From assembly GCF_902804485.1 (NCBI RefSeq), contig NZ_CADCST010000072.1, positions 151,435 through 187,389 on the forward strand: DNA of 35,955 nt. The letters run 5' to 3'. Positions within the stretch are counted from its first letter, which is position 1, and each line of letters begins with the position of its first letter. The position numbers were made by a program, and so were the translations under genes. The DNA comes from Flavobacterium collinsii (lineage in GTDB: Bacteria; Bacteroidota; Bacteroidia; Flavobacteriales; Flavobacteriaceae). This document shows, in pieces, positions 6,554-15,066 of the stretch. The notes under the pieces were generated by a model. It had not been told where the DNA came from, made no database searches, and was given only the letters and a program-made list of their open reading frames with translations.

Positions 6554-7609
6554 ATGAAAAATTTTACCATTCACCTCGTTATTTTAGTCTTCTTATTTGT
6601 AAGTAAAGCAGTTGGACAGGAGACTTTTGAGTCAAAAGCGAGAAAAATTGCCAACAAGATAGAGAAAGTTACGAAAGAGGAAAAAGAAGCTTTGAAAGAA
6701 GAAATTGAAGCAATTAACGTTCAGTTGTCTGAAGGAAAAATCACTCAGGAACAAGCAGACAAGCGTAAAAAGGAATTAGCAGAAGCCAGAGCGGTTATTA
6801 TCGAAGAAAAAGTAACACTGGCGCAAAATGAGTTAAATGATTTAGTACAGCAAAAAGTGGACGGAAAAATCAAGGAAGGGAGTTATAAAAGTGGACGTGC
6901 TTTGATTGTTCATTGGAATGATATAGAATGGAAGGACAATAATAAAAAAAGAAAAGATTCTGTACGCGGAGAAAGAAGAACGACATCGCAGTTTGTATTT
7001 GCAGCAGGTTTGAATAATATGATGGTTGATGGTAAATTGCAGGATTCTAAATATAGGTTTACAGGATCGCATTTTTACGAATGGGGATTTACCTATAATA
7101 CCAGGTTAATGAAAAACGATAATTTATTACATGCTAAATACGGGTTGTCTTTAATGTATAATAATATTCGTCCGAGAGATAATAAATATTTTGTAGTCAA
7201 TGGAAACCAGACAGAATTGCAAACCAATGCGATTCATTTAGATGAATCCCGTTTTAGAAATGTGTACATCGCAGTGCCAATTCATTTAGAGTTTGACTTT
7301 TCAAGACCAAAAGTGAGTAACGGAAAAACGTATTTTAGAACACATGATAGTTTTCGCTTTGGAATTGGAGGTTACGCTGGGGTCAATGTAAAATCTAAAC
7401 AAATTCTAAAATATGATCAGGACGATTTAGATTATAAAACCACTATAAAAGGAGATTATAATGTAAATAATTTCATTTACGGATTGAGTTCTTATATTGG
7501 ATACAAAGAAATGAGTTTGTATTTGAAATACGATTTAAACCCATTGTTTAGGAATAATACTGTAAAAGAAAATAATATTTCATTGGGATTAAGATTTGAT
7601 TTTAATTAA
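6554..7609 (+). CDS. Outer membrane beta-barrel protein with N-terminal coiled coil
   Basis: The 351-residue protein has a signal peptide (residues 1-21, cleavage near AVGQ-E) followed by a strongly charged coiled coil at about 25-105, rich in K and E. From about residue 140 it has alternating aromatic/polar strands (FVFAAGLNNMM, YEWGFTYNTRL, AKYGLSLMYNNI, FRFGIGGYAGVNV, FIYGLSSYIGYKEM), and it ends in GLRFDFN, as outer membrane barrels do. It most resembles the PF13568-type outer membrane barrels of Bacteroidota. It follows the sigma and anti-sigma genes after a 223-base spacer and is likely the third member of that cassette: a target, or part of the sensing path. It has a terminator at 7637-7663. 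Its exact function is not recognised. Confidence 0.68.
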   Translation: MKNFTIHLVILVFLFVSKAVGQETFESKARKIANKIEKVTKEEKEALKEEIEAINVQLSEGKITQEQADKRKKELAEARAVIIEEKVTLAQNELNDLVQQKVDGKIKEGSYKSGRALIVHWNDIEWKDNNKKRKDSVRGERRTTSQFVFAAGLNNMMVDGKLQDSKYRFTGSHFYEWGFTYNTRLMKNDNLLHAKYGLSLMYNNIRPRDNKYFVVNGNQTELQTNAIHLDESRFRNVYIAVPIHLEFDFSRPKVSNGKTYFRTHDSFRFGIGGYAGVNVKSKQILKYDQDDLDYKTTIKGDYNVNNFIYGLSSYIGYKEMSLYLKYDLNPLFRNNTVKENNISLGLRFDFN

Positions 7610-7636
7610 GAATACAATTGATTAGTTAGTGAGAAG

Positions 7637-7663
7637 AGCGCTTCGAAAGAGGCGCTTTTTTTT
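7637..7663 (+). terminator. Intrinsic terminator after the barrel protein gene
   Basis: AGCGCTT (7637-7643) pairs with AGGCGCT (7650-7656), with one G-T pair, around loop CGAAAG, followed by eight T. It closes the sigma/anti-sigma/barrel cassette 28 bases past its last stop. Confidence 0.8.
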
Positions 7664-7736
7664 GCTTAAAATTGCCCAATTTCATGGGGGATTTGTGTAC
7701 TTTTACACACTTCAAATTTTCTAAATATTTTACGTT

Positions 7737-9803
7737 TTGATTTCACAAAGTACAATTGATTCTGTTTTTGAAACTGCTCGTGTAGAGGAGGTTATTGGTG
7801 ATTTTGTCAATTTAAAACGAGCCGGAAGTAACTTCAAAGGCTTAAGTCCATTCTCAGATGAGCGCTCTCCGTCGTTCATGGTGTCACCTGCAAAAGGAAT
7901 CTGGAAAGATTTTAGTACCGGAAAGGGAGGGAATTCAGTCAAATTCCTGATGGAACATTCGCAGTTCACCTATCCGGAAGCGATTCGATACCTGGCGAGA
8001 AAGTATAATATCGAGATTGAAGAAACGGAGCAGACAGATGCTGAAAAAGCGATGACCGATGTTCGCGAAAGTATGTATCTCGTTTCGGAATTTGCCAAAG
8101 AATATTTTCATAAAACACTTCTGAATTCAGAAGAAGGTAAGGCGATTGGACTTTCTTATTTTAAGGAAAGAGGTTTTACCAATGAAACTATCAAAAAATT
8201 TAGTTTAGGATATTCGCCGGAAACCTGGGATGCTCTTACTAAAGAAGCTTTGGGTAAAGGATACAAACTGGAATTTCTGGAAAGTACCGGTTTGACAATC
8301 GCAAGAGAAGATCGTCCGTTTGACCGATTCAAGGGACGTGTTATGTTTCCTATTGAAAGTATGTCCGGACGTGTTTTGGGGTTTGGAGGACGTATTTTAA
8401 CGAATGATAAAAAAGCCGCAAAATACTTAAACTCACCCGAAAGTGATATTTACCATAAAAGTAAAGTACTTTATGGAATTTTTCAGGCGAAACAGGCTAT
8501 TGCGAAACAAAACAACTGTTATTTGGTTGAAGGTTATACCGATGTAATTCAGTTTCATCAGGCTGGAATTGAGAATGTTGTGGCTTCATCGGGAACAGCT
8601 TTAACACCCGATCAGATTCGTCTGGTAAATCGATTAACGCGAAACATAACCGTTCTTTTTGATGGGGATGCCGCAGGATTGCGCGCTTCTGTTCGAGGAA
8701 TCGATTTGATTCTGGAAGAAGGTATGAATGTAAGAGTTTGTGCTTTTCCTGACGGAGAAGATCCGGACAGTTTTGCACGAAAAAATTCTCATGATGAACT
8801 GGTTGCTTATTTAGAAGAAAACAGTAAAGATTTTATACAGTTTAAAGCATCTCTTCTGATGAAAGAGGCTAAAAACGATCCTATAAAAAAGGCCGATCTT
8901 ATTCGGGATATGGTTAACAGTATATCTAAAATTCCGGATCGCATTCAACGTGAGGTTTATACGCAGGAATGTGCCAGAATTATGGATATTTCCGAGCAGG
9001 TTTTGGTGAGTACTTTGGCGCAGCTGATTCAAAAGGATATTGCCGAAGTCAATAAAAAACAAAAGCAGGAACAAAAACCTTTTGAAGTTTTTAGGAATCA
9101 AAGTCCAAAAAATACCGGATATTCAGGAGGTGATCCGGACGATCCAAGAACAGGGCCACCCGAAGATTATTATCCAGGAGAGGCAGGGTTTGCCCCACAA
9201 GAATCAGCTGAAAAAGTTGATGTTTTATATCGTTTAGAACGTAAAGTAATTGAGATTTTATTGCTTTATGGAGATAAGAAGGAAGAATTTGAAGATGTTT
9301 TGTTGAAAAACAATGAAGAGGGTGAAGTTGTTATGGTTTCTGAAATGCGAGAATACAAAGTGTATGAGCGTATTTATTTGAGTTTACAGGAAGATGAAGT
9401 AGAGCTTTCGAACAATTTGTTCCGTGACATTTTTACCGATTTAATTGGGTTTTATAATCAGAATGAAAAATTCAGTCTCGAACAATATTTAATGCGTCTG
9501 CAGCCTGATTTTGCTCAGGAGGTTACGGATATTTTAATGGAGGATGAAAAACTAACACTGCACGATTGGGAAGGTCAGAACATTTTTTCTAAAATGAAGC
9601 ACGAAACCATTGCGCAGTATGTTACAGAGACGATTATGTCTATGCGTTGGTTTTTGGTTGATAAAATCATCCATGAATTAAAAAGCTCTATAAAACCTGA
9701 TAATTCAGATAATACAGAGCTTTTGTCTATGGTTGTCGATTACTCAAAATTAGTTAACTCATTTTCGAAAAAACTGGGTAGAGTAATGTCGAGATACCAT
9801 TAA
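7737..9803 (+). CDS. dnaG: DNA primase DnaG
   Basis: DnaG makes RNA primers at the replication fork. The 688-residue protein starts with TTG at 7737 (no in-frame ATG fits; MISQSTIDSVFETARVEEV is the usual flavobacterial start). The N-terminal zinc-ribbon fold is recognisable (FKGLSPFSDERSPSF, then KDFSTGKGGNSV) but all four zinc ligands are replaced: S37, S40, D58 and T61 stand where CHC2 has Cys, His, Cys, Cys. The TOPRIM catalytic residues are intact (E265 in EGYTD; D309 and D311 in DGDAAG). The C-terminal third, after a Q/P/G-rich linker (about 445-500), is the helicase-interaction region. The gene converges on the response regulator gene and overlaps its stop by four bases. Confidence 0.95.
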   Translation: MISQSTIDSVFETARVEEVIGDFVNLKRAGSNFKGLSPFSDERSPSFMVSPAKGIWKDFSTGKGGNSVKFLMEHSQFTYPEAIRYLARKYNIEIEETEQTDAEKAMTDVRESMYLVSEFAKEYFHKTLLNSEEGKAIGLSYFKERGFTNETIKKFSLGYSPETWDALTKEALGKGYKLEFLESTGLTIAREDRPFDRFKGRVMFPIESMSGRVLGFGGRILTNDKKAAKYLNSPESDIYHKSKVLYGIFQAKQAIAKQNNCYLVEGYTDVIQFHQAGIENVVASSGTALTPDQIRLVNRLTRNITVLFDGDAAGLRASVRGIDLILEEGMNVRVCAFPDGEDPDSFARKNSHDELVAYLEENSKDFIQFKASLLMKEAKNDPIKKADLIRDMVNSISKIPDRIQREVYTQECARIMDISEQVLVSTLAQLIQKDIAEVNKKQKQEQKPFEVFRNQSPKNTGYSGGDPDDPRTGPPEDYYPGEAGFAPQESAEKVDVLYRLERKVIEILLLYGDKKEEFEDVLLKNNEEGEVVMVSEMREYKVYERIYLSLQEDEVELSNNLFRDIFTDLIGFYNQNEKFSLEQYLMRLQPDFAQEVTDILMEDEKLTLHDWEGQNIFSKMKHETIAQYVTETIMSMRWFLVDKIIHELKSSIKPDNSDNTELLSMVVDYSKLVNSFSKKLGRVMSRYH

Positions 9804-10429
9804 ATAATTTCTAAAGTCTTAGCTTTGTTTACTAAGTCAACTAAATTAGTAACATTTAATTTAGTTAATAATCTTAATTTGTAAGTACTGATTGTTTTTT
9901 CGTTCAGGTTTAAGATTTTAGAGATTTCATTGTTTTTCTTACCATCACTTAAGTAGCGTAAAACTTCGATCTCACGATTTGAAAGTTTTCTGTACAAACG
10001 CTCGCTTTTGCTTTGTTTCGCAATAAGAGCCATGTTTTTGCGTACTGTTTCGTTGATGATAATTTTTCCTTCGTGTACTTTAATAATAGAAAGACCTAAA
10101 GTTTCAAGTTTTTCTGTTTTATGTACATAACCAGAAACTCCTGCTTTAATAGCATTTGGAGCGTACATTTGTTCAGCGAGGTCACTAAAAATTACAATTT
10201 TTGTTTTTGGGAAATTTTTTAAGATAGATTTTACTTCAAAAATACTTGAAAGTCCTTCCAGTTCTAGATCTAGAATCAGGATGTCGATTTCTTTCGTTTG
10301 AAGGATATCTCTAACCATTGAAAAATTGCCGACGTTGGCAACAATTGAAATTTGATCGTGGTCTTTGAAATAAGACTTAACGCCAAAGTGAGTCACAGGA
10401 TGATTGTCTGCAAGACATACTTTAATCAT
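9800..10429 (-). CDS. NarL/LuxR-type response regulator
   Basis: The 209-residue protein has a receiver domain (residues 1-120) with D8, phosphoacceptor D54 in LILDLEL, S82 and K104, followed by a LuxR-type helix-turn-helix at about 145-205 (LSNREIEVLRYLSDGKKNNEISKILNLNEKTISTYKLRLL). Phosphorylation by a histidine kinase would switch its DNA binding; no kinase is encoded nearby, so it is an orphan in this window. Its stop overlaps the dnaG stop (bases 9800-9803). It sits 93 bases downstream of nadE on the same strand; a separate promoter is possible, and a near-palindrome CTGTAATTAATTGCAG lies between them (10490-10505). Confidence 0.93.
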   Translation of the reverse strand: MIKVCLADNHPVTHFGVKSYFKDHDQISIVANVGNFSMVRDILQTKEIDILILDLELEGLSSIFEVKSILKNFPKTKIVIFSDLAEQMYAPNAIKAGVSGYVHKTEKLETLGLSIIKVHEGKIIINETVRKNMALIAKQSKSERLYRKLSNREIEVLRYLSDGKKNNEISKILNLNEKTISTYKLRLLTKLNVTNLVDLVNKAKTLEII

Positions 10430-10522
10430 AATTTTTACCTTTTTTAGAATTGTTCATGTTTTTGGAACTGTAAAATTAATAAATAAATTCTGTAATTAAT
10501 TGCAGACAAATGTTAAAAAGTA

Positions 10523-11329
10523 TTATTTTAACGTTTTTGGTATTATACAGACCGGAATTGGATCCATTTTATGCTTGTTGCTGGTGTTTAAACGTTTATA
10601 AATTTCAAAGACAGTTTTTTCTCTCCCACTTAAGTCAGCTCCCGTGTTTCCTGACTCCGAGGTCAACATTGCCCATTCTAATTCGTCATAACTGGCGCCT
10701 AATTGGTCCTCGTCGGTACGGTTGTCGCCAAATAATCCGTCAGTAGGTGCGGCGGTCAAAATTGACTCCGGAATTGTTAAAAATGCCCCCAGAGCGTATA
10801 CATCTGACTTCATTAAGTCGGCAATTGGGCTTAAATCGACTCCACCATCTCCATATTTAGTGTAAAATCCTACTCCAAAATCTTCTACTTTGTTTCCTGT
10901 TCCTGCTACAAGTAAACCGTGAATTCCTGCTAAATAATATAAAGAAGTCATTCTTAAACGGGCACGTGTATTGGCTAACGATAAGTTTACTTTTGCTTCG
11001 TCATCGGTTTTGGGTACAGCACTTTTAAAGGCTTCAAAAGTGGCGGTTAAATCGGTTTCTACATTTGAAACATTTGGAAAACGTTTTTTAAGCTGCTCAA
11101 TATGCTCTCTTCCTCTTGAAACCTGATTGGGAGCCTGATGAATTGGCATTTCGACACACAAGACTTTTAAGCCTGTTTGTGCACATAAGGTTGAAGTTAC
11201 AGCAGAGTCAACTCCACCTGAAATTCCAATTACAAAACCATTAACTTTTGCCTGGGTAGCATAATTTTTTAACCACTCTACAATGTGGGTGTTTACTTTT
11301 TCTGTCTGAATGGTACTTTTTTTAGCCAT
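10523..11329 (-). CDS. nadE: Ammonia-dependent NAD(+) synthetase
   Basis: NadE amidates nicotinate adenine dinucleotide with ATP and ammonia, the last step of NAD synthesis. The 268-residue length matches the short, glutaminase-free form (E. coli 275). The P-loop-like pyrophosphatase motif SGGVDS is at 37-42. GTGNKVEDFGVGFYTKYGDG follows at about 155-174 and contributes to substrate binding, with ADLMKSDVYALG after it. The start is supported by MAKKSTIQTEKV. The gene is divergent from gldB across a 99-base spacer, an arrangement known from gliding flavobacteria. Confidence 0.95.
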   Translation of the reverse strand: MAKKSTIQTEKVNTHIVEWLKNYATQAKVNGFVIGISGGVDSAVTSTLCAQTGLKVLCVEMPIHQAPNQVSRGREHIEQLKKRFPNVSNVETDLTATFEAFKSAVPKTDDEAKVNLSLANTRARLRMTSLYYLAGIHGLLVAGTGNKVEDFGVGFYTKYGDGGVDLSPIADLMKSDVYALGAFLTIPESILTAAPTDGLFGDNRTDEDQLGASYDELEWAMLTSESGNTGADLSGREKTVFEIYKRLNTSNKHKMDPIPVCIIPKTLK

Positions 11330-11358
11330 AATAGTTCAAGATTTAAGATACAGGGATG

Positions 11359-11366
11359 TATATTTG
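11359..11366 (+). promoter_or_regulatory. Promoter -7 element of gldB-gldC
   Basis: TATATTTG matches TAnnTTTG exactly, 62 bases before gldB. A dyad TATTTG-CA-CAAATA (11361-11374) overlaps it. No good -33 box is seen. The nadE promoter must be in the same 99-base spacer but is less clear. Confidence 0.5.
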
Positions 11367-11428
11367 CACAAATATTTTTAAGCGCAGTTTGCTTAAAATA
11401 TGAGCAACACAAATCTAATTAAAATAAA

Positions 11429-12385
11429 ATGAAAATATATCGCTTAGCAGTGGTACTGTGCTTGTTTTTTTTGTCCTGTGATCAAAAAACTAAAGTCGAA
11501 AAAGCAGTAGAAGAAATTCCGGTTGATATTAAAGTGGAGCGTTTTGATAAGGTGTTTTTTGAAACTAAACCAGAGGATCTGGCCAAAGTAAAAAAGCAAT
11601 ATCCTTTCTTCTTTCCGGCAGGAAATGATGACAATATCTGGCTGAAAAAAATGCAGGATCCAATCTGGAGAGAAGTTTATTCGGAAGTTCAGAAAAAATA
11701 CAGCAATTTTGAACCTGTACGCGAAGAGTTCAATGCGCTTTTTCAGCATGTGAAGTATTATTTTCCCAAAACAAAAACGCCGAAGGTAATAACTGTAATT
11801 GGTGAAATGGATTATAATGCCAAAGCAATATATGCAGACAGTCTGGTAATTGTAGCATTGGAGTTGTATTTGGGGAAAGATCATAAGTTTTATGAATTCC
11901 CAAGTTATCTGAAACAAAATTTTGAAGAGAAACAAATTATGCCCGATGTGGTTTCGAGTTTTGCTTATCGAAACATTCCTGCCTTTCCGGATAAGAATTT
12001 AGTTTCTCAAATGATTTTTGAAGGAAAACAATTGTACGCAAAAGATCTACTGCTGCCGGATTATACCGATGCTGAAAAAATAGGTTATACACCTGAGCAA
12101 ATAAAATGGAGTCAGGAAAACGAAGCTTATATGTGGCGTTATTTTATTGAAAATGAAATGCTGTATAGTGACGATCCAAAACTAACAACCCGATTCATAG
12201 CGCCGGCACCGTTTTCTAAATTCTACTTAGAAATTGACAACGATACTCCTGGTCGAATAGGAGCTTGGTTGGGGTGGCAAATGGTACGGTCGTATATGAA
12301 GAATAATAACGTAACTTTGCCGGAATTATTAAAAACAGAAGCAAAGGTAATCTTTGAAAAATCAAAATATAAACCTAAGAAATAA
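11429..12385 (+). CDS. gldB: Gliding motility lipoprotein GldB
   Basis: GldB is an essential component for gliding motility in Flavobacterium. The 318-residue product has a lipoprotein signal (LFFLSC, Cys17) and then a domain of mixed alpha/beta character with the Gld family features VDIKVERFDKVFF, an Y-P-F-F-F-P motif and a C-terminal IGAWLGWQMVRSYM motif. The last segment resembles the DUF2268-like zincin family, to which GldB is related. It is immediately followed by gldC: its TAA shares one base with the gldC ATG, so the two are translationally coupled. The gldB-gldC pair next to nadE is the arrangement seen in gliding flavobacteria, which supports the call strongly. Confidence 0.93.
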   Translation: MKIYRLAVVLCLFFLSCDQKTKVEKAVEEIPVDIKVERFDKVFFETKPEDLAKVKKQYPFFFPAGNDDNIWLKKMQDPIWREVYSEVQKKYSNFEPVREEFNALFQHVKYYFPKTKTPKVITVIGEMDYNAKAIYADSLVIVALELYLGKDHKFYEFPSYLKQNFEEKQIMPDVVSSFAYRNIPAFPDKNLVSQMIFEGKQLYAKDLLLPDYTDAEKIGYTPEQIKWSQENEAYMWRYFIENEMLYSDDPKLTTRFIAPAPFSKFYLEIDNDTPGRIGAWLGWQMVRSYMKNNNVTLPELLKTEAKVIFEKSKYKPKK

Positions 12386-12720
12386 TGTCAGATACAATAA
12401 AATCAGAAATTAGATTCAATATAGAATTAGATGAAAACCGCGTTCCGGAAAAATTATCATGGACGGCGAAGGATGGCGGAGTAGAAGCGGAAGATGCAAA
12501 AGCAATTATGTTGTCTATTTGGGATAGTAAAGCGAAAGAAAGCATGCGTATTGATTTGTGGACAAAAGATATGCCGGTAGATGAAATGAAAATTTTCTTT
12601 CACCAGACTTTGGTTGCTATGGCGGATACTTTTAAACGTGCAACAGACGACGAGAAAATGTCAGATACAATGAAGGATTTCTGTGACTATTTTGCAGAAA
12701 AACTGGATTTAACGAAATAG
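12385..12720 (+). CDS. gldC: Gliding motility protein GldC
   Basis: The 111-residue protein starts with MSDTIKSEIRFNIELDENRVPEKLSW and has no signal peptide, so it is cytoplasmic. GldC is a small protein whose loss reduces but does not abolish gliding in F. johnsoniae; its biochemical role is not known. The acidic middle (VEAEDAKAIMLSIWDSKAKE) and the helical C-terminus (FFHQTLVAMADTFKRATDDE) fit the family, as does the length. The start codon overlaps the gldB stop by one base, and a terminator follows at 12744-12785. Confidence 0.93.
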   Translation: MSDTIKSEIRFNIELDENRVPEKLSWTAKDGGVEAEDAKAIMLSIWDSKAKESMRIDLWTKDMPVDEMKIFFHQTLVAMADTFKRATDDEKMSDTMKDFCDYFAEKLDLTK

Positions 12721-12743
12721 TTAAAATTCCAATAAAAAAAAAC

Positions 12744-12785
12744 AAATCCCAAGTTTTAGTAATTAGAATTTGGGATTTTTTTTAT
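12744..12785 (+). terminator. Intrinsic terminator of gldB-gldC
   Basis: AAATCCCAA (12744-12752) pairs with TTGGGATTT (12770-12778), followed by a T-run to 12784. The TTTGGGATT word recurs in the hairpins at 13553-13598 and 20701-20790. Confidence 0.8.
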
Positions 12786-12849
12786 TGATTGTTTTTCCTT
12801 CTTCAATTGAGATTCGGGATTTCTTTATTGAAATTTCTTTTACCTGTTT

Positions 12850-13488
12850 TTATTTGACAGATCGTTTTTTTAAATCTTTAAAAATTCGTTTTAAAGCTCC
12901 TGTCATTAAGAGGTCTGAATTTTTATAAAACGTTATATTGTCTATAAGTTTACTTGATTTTTCGGTTTCCCACATAGATTTTGTGTTCCCTTTGTTGGTT
13001 ATGCCAATAACTTTTTGGGAGTAAATAATTTGCTGTAAATTTAAATCGTATATCTCTAAGGTTACTGAAGCTTCATTTTTTTTAGTGGAGTATTCATCTT
13101 GATAAAGTTCTATTGAAGATAAGTCGCTTCTGTCTTTTTTTGTGGAAATATTGATAAAGAAATCAAAACCAGTTCCATCTTTTAATTCTTTTAGCTTTAA
13201 ACGATTAGGGTTTAGATTGATTTTTCGGGTTACGAGCAATCCATTAACATCATGAATATATAAAATCCGATCATCTAGCCTCTTTTTGAAGAATTCTAAA
13301 GATTTCTCGGTTAAGTTGTCTTTAGAGTTTTTTGGACAATCTAATTCATTTAAAAGCCATTTTCCAGAAGTAAAATCAACTCCGATTCTTTGTCCTGTGG
13401 TAAACATATAATGAGATGACTGACAGGAAAATAAAAAGAGGAAAGGAACAATGTAAAGTACGAAACATATTGATTTAAAATTATTCAT
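12850..13488 (-). CDS. Hypothetical lipoprotein
   Basis: The gene is not recognised. The best start is ATG at 13488 (MNNFKSICFV), giving 212 residues and a clean lipoprotein signal: a hydrophobic stretch LYIVPFLFLF then SC, with Cys22 as the lipid site. A longer frame from 13512 adds eight residues (MNPNQLYP) before this and is less likely. The mature part is polar, with a beta-like pattern and repeated charged segments (FFINISTKKDRSD, ASVTLEIYDLNLQQIIYSQ), and resembles general Bacteroidota cell-surface lipoproteins only in composition. No catalytic motif is visible. The gene stands alone on the minus strand; the next upstream gene, engB, is separated from it by a terminator at 13553-13598. 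Confidence 0.7.
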   Translation of the reverse strand: MNNFKSICFVLYIVPFLFLFSCQSSHYMFTTGQRIGVDFTSGKWLLNELDCPKNSKDNLTEKSLEFFKKRLDDRILYIHDVNGLLVTRKINLNPNRLKLKELKDGTGFDFFINISTKKDRSDLSSIELYQDEYSTKKNEASVTLEIYDLNLQQIIYSQKVIGITNKGNTKSMWETEKSSKLIDNITFYKNSDLLMTGALKRIFKDLKKRSVK

Positions 13489-13552
13489 AGGGTATAATTG
13501 ATTTGGATTCAAATATAAGTCAAAAATATTTCGTAAGTTTTTCCTTTAAAAT

Positions 13553-13598
13553 AAAAATCCCAAATTCCAGGTTTTAACAATTGGAATTTGGGATTTTT
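13553..13598 (-). terminator. Perfect 17-base hairpin, terminator of engB
   Basis: The arm 13553-13569 (core AATCCCAAATTCCA) and the arm 13582-13598 (core TGGAATTTGGGATT) are exact complements around a 12-base loop, with T-runs on both strands. It lies 40 bases past the engB stop. It may be bidirectional. Confidence 0.8.
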
Positions 13599-13638
13599 TT
13601 ATTGATTATTTTGGAATTTGGAATTTTCCTATTGCAAT

Positions 13639-14259
13639 TTAAAATCCTGAGTTGTTTTTGAAAACTTCCTGATTTACTTCGTCGATATAGGATAAAAGTT
13701 CTTCTTTTCCAGTGGCCTCCGTAGATGAGGTTACGAAATATTGAGGCATTTCGGCCCAGTTATTGGCAAACATTTGTTTTTTATAAGCTGCGATATGAGA
13801 ATCAATTTTTACTTTGCTGATTTTATCTGCTTTGGTAAAGATGATGCAAAACGGAATTTCACTTTCTCCCATATAAGACATGAATTCGATATCAATTTTT
13901 TGCGCTTCATGGCGAATATCAATCAAAACAAAAGCACAAACTAATTGCTCTCTGGTTTCGAAATAATCCGTGATAAATTGCTGGAAAACTGATTTTGTTT
14001 TCTTGGACACTTTAGCGTAACCATAGCCCGGTAAATCGACTAAAAACCAATTGTTGTTAATCTTGAAGTGATTAATTAACTGTGTTTTTCCAGGTCGCCC
14101 TGATGTTTTTGCTAAATTTTTATGATTGGTAAGCATGTTGATCAAAGAGGATTTACCTACGTTTGATCTTCCGATAAAAGCATATTCTGGTAAAAATTCC
14201 TGCGGGCATTTTGATACTTCAGAATTGCTGACAATGAATTCGGCGGTATTAATTTTCAT
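13639..14259 (-). CDS. engB: Ribosome biogenesis GTPase EngB/YsxC
   Basis: EngB (YsxC, YihA) is an essential TRAFAC GTPase needed for late assembly of the 50S subunit. The 206-residue product has G1 GRSNVGKSS (30-38), G2 threonine in GKTQ (57-60), G3 DLPGYGYA (75-82) and G4 TKAD near 143-146, with a TSST G5-like motif further on. DLPGYGYAKVSK is diagnostic for this family rather than Era or Der. The alpha/beta hydrolase gene lies 42 bases upstream on the same strand, so they are probably one transcript, ending at the hairpin at 13553-13598. Confidence 0.95.
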   Translation of the reverse strand: MKINTAEFIVSNSEVSKCPQEFLPEYAFIGRSNVGKSSLINMLTNHKNLAKTSGRPGKTQLINHFKINNNWFLVDLPGYGYAKVSKKTKSVFQQFITDYFETREQLVCAFVLIDIRHEAQKIDIEFMSYMGESEIPFCIIFTKADKISKVKIDSHIAAYKKQMFANNWAEMPQYFVTSSTEATGKEELLSYIDEVNQEVFKNNSGF

Positions 14260-14301
14260 GTTTTTTGTTTTTAAAACCTCCTAAAAGTCGAAAGTTAGAT
14301 G

Positions 14302-15066
14302 CTATAAATTCTTTTTAACGAGCCATTCTTCCAGAATTTTGTTGAATTCCTGAGGGTGTTCCATCATAGCAGCGTGTCCACATTTGTCTATCCAGTACAA
14401 AGTTGAATTAGGCAATAATTTATCAAATTCTTCGGCAACATTTGGGGGAGTAACGGCGTCATTTTTGCCCCAAATGATACAGGTTTCTGTTGTCATTTTT
14501 GGTAAATCTTTGGCCATATTATGACGAATGGCGCTCTTGGCAATCGTCAGAGTTTTGATCAGTTTGATACGGTCATTAACAGTTGCATACACTTCGTCAA
14601 TAAGCTCCGGTGTTGCAATTGCAGGGTCGTAAAAAACATCTTCAGCTTTCTTTTTGATGTATTCGTAATCACCTCTTTTTGGGTAGCTGTCTCCCATTGC
14701 GCTTTCGTAAAGTCCTGAGCTTCCTGTTATTACTAGTCCTGCGACTTTTTCAGGATAGAGCTTTGTATGGTAAAGTGCAATGTGACCGCCTAAAGAATTG
14801 CCCAGCAAGATAACGTGATCAAAGCCTTTAAAAGTAATAAAGTCTTTTACATACTTGGCAAAGCTTTTTACGTTCGTTTTTAAAATGCTTTGAGTGTATA
14901 TTGGCAAATCCGGGATTACAACTTTGTATCCTTTTGTTGGAAAATATTCGGCTACAGCATCAAAGTTACTAAGGCCTCCCATTAAGCCATGTAAAATAAC
15001 GATAGGAGTTCCTTCTCCAGCTTCATAATAGCTGTATTTGCCTTCTTTTTTGTAGTGTTTGTCCAT
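14302..15066 (-). CDS. Alpha/beta hydrolase
   Basis: The 254-residue protein shows the full alpha/beta-hydrolase triad: nucleophile Ser91 in GNSLGG, Asp203 in IIWGKNDAVTPP, and His231 in CGHAAMMEHP. The oxyanion-hole HG motif is in ILHGLMGG (24-31). No signal peptide is present, so it is cytoplasmic. The family includes esterases and C-C bond hydrolases; the substrate cannot be inferred. It has a good promoter element (15094-15101) and is followed after 42 bases by engB. Confidence 0.92.
   Translation of the reverse strand: MDKHYKKEGKYSYYEAGEGTPIVILHGLMGGLSNFDAVAEYFPTKGYKVVIPDLPIYTQSILKTNVKSFAKYVKDFITFKGFDHVILLGNSLGGHIALYHTKLYPEKVAGLVITGSSGLYESAMGDSYPKRGDYEYIKKKAEDVFYDPAIATPELIDEVYATVNDRIKLIKTLTIAKSAIRHNMAKDLPKMTTETCIIWGKNDAVTPPNVAEEFDKLLPNSTLYWIDKCGHAAMMEHPQEFNKILEEWLVKKNL

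Noticed and set aside
8811..9101. Minus-strand frame opposite dnaG
   Set aside because: It is composed of F, L and N from the complement of Lys/Glu-rich coding sequence; no start signal or motif.
13489..13512. Upstream start of the hypothetical lipoprotein (adds MNPNQLYP)
   Set aside because: It weakens the signal peptide; the ATG at 13488 gives a standard lipoprotein leader.
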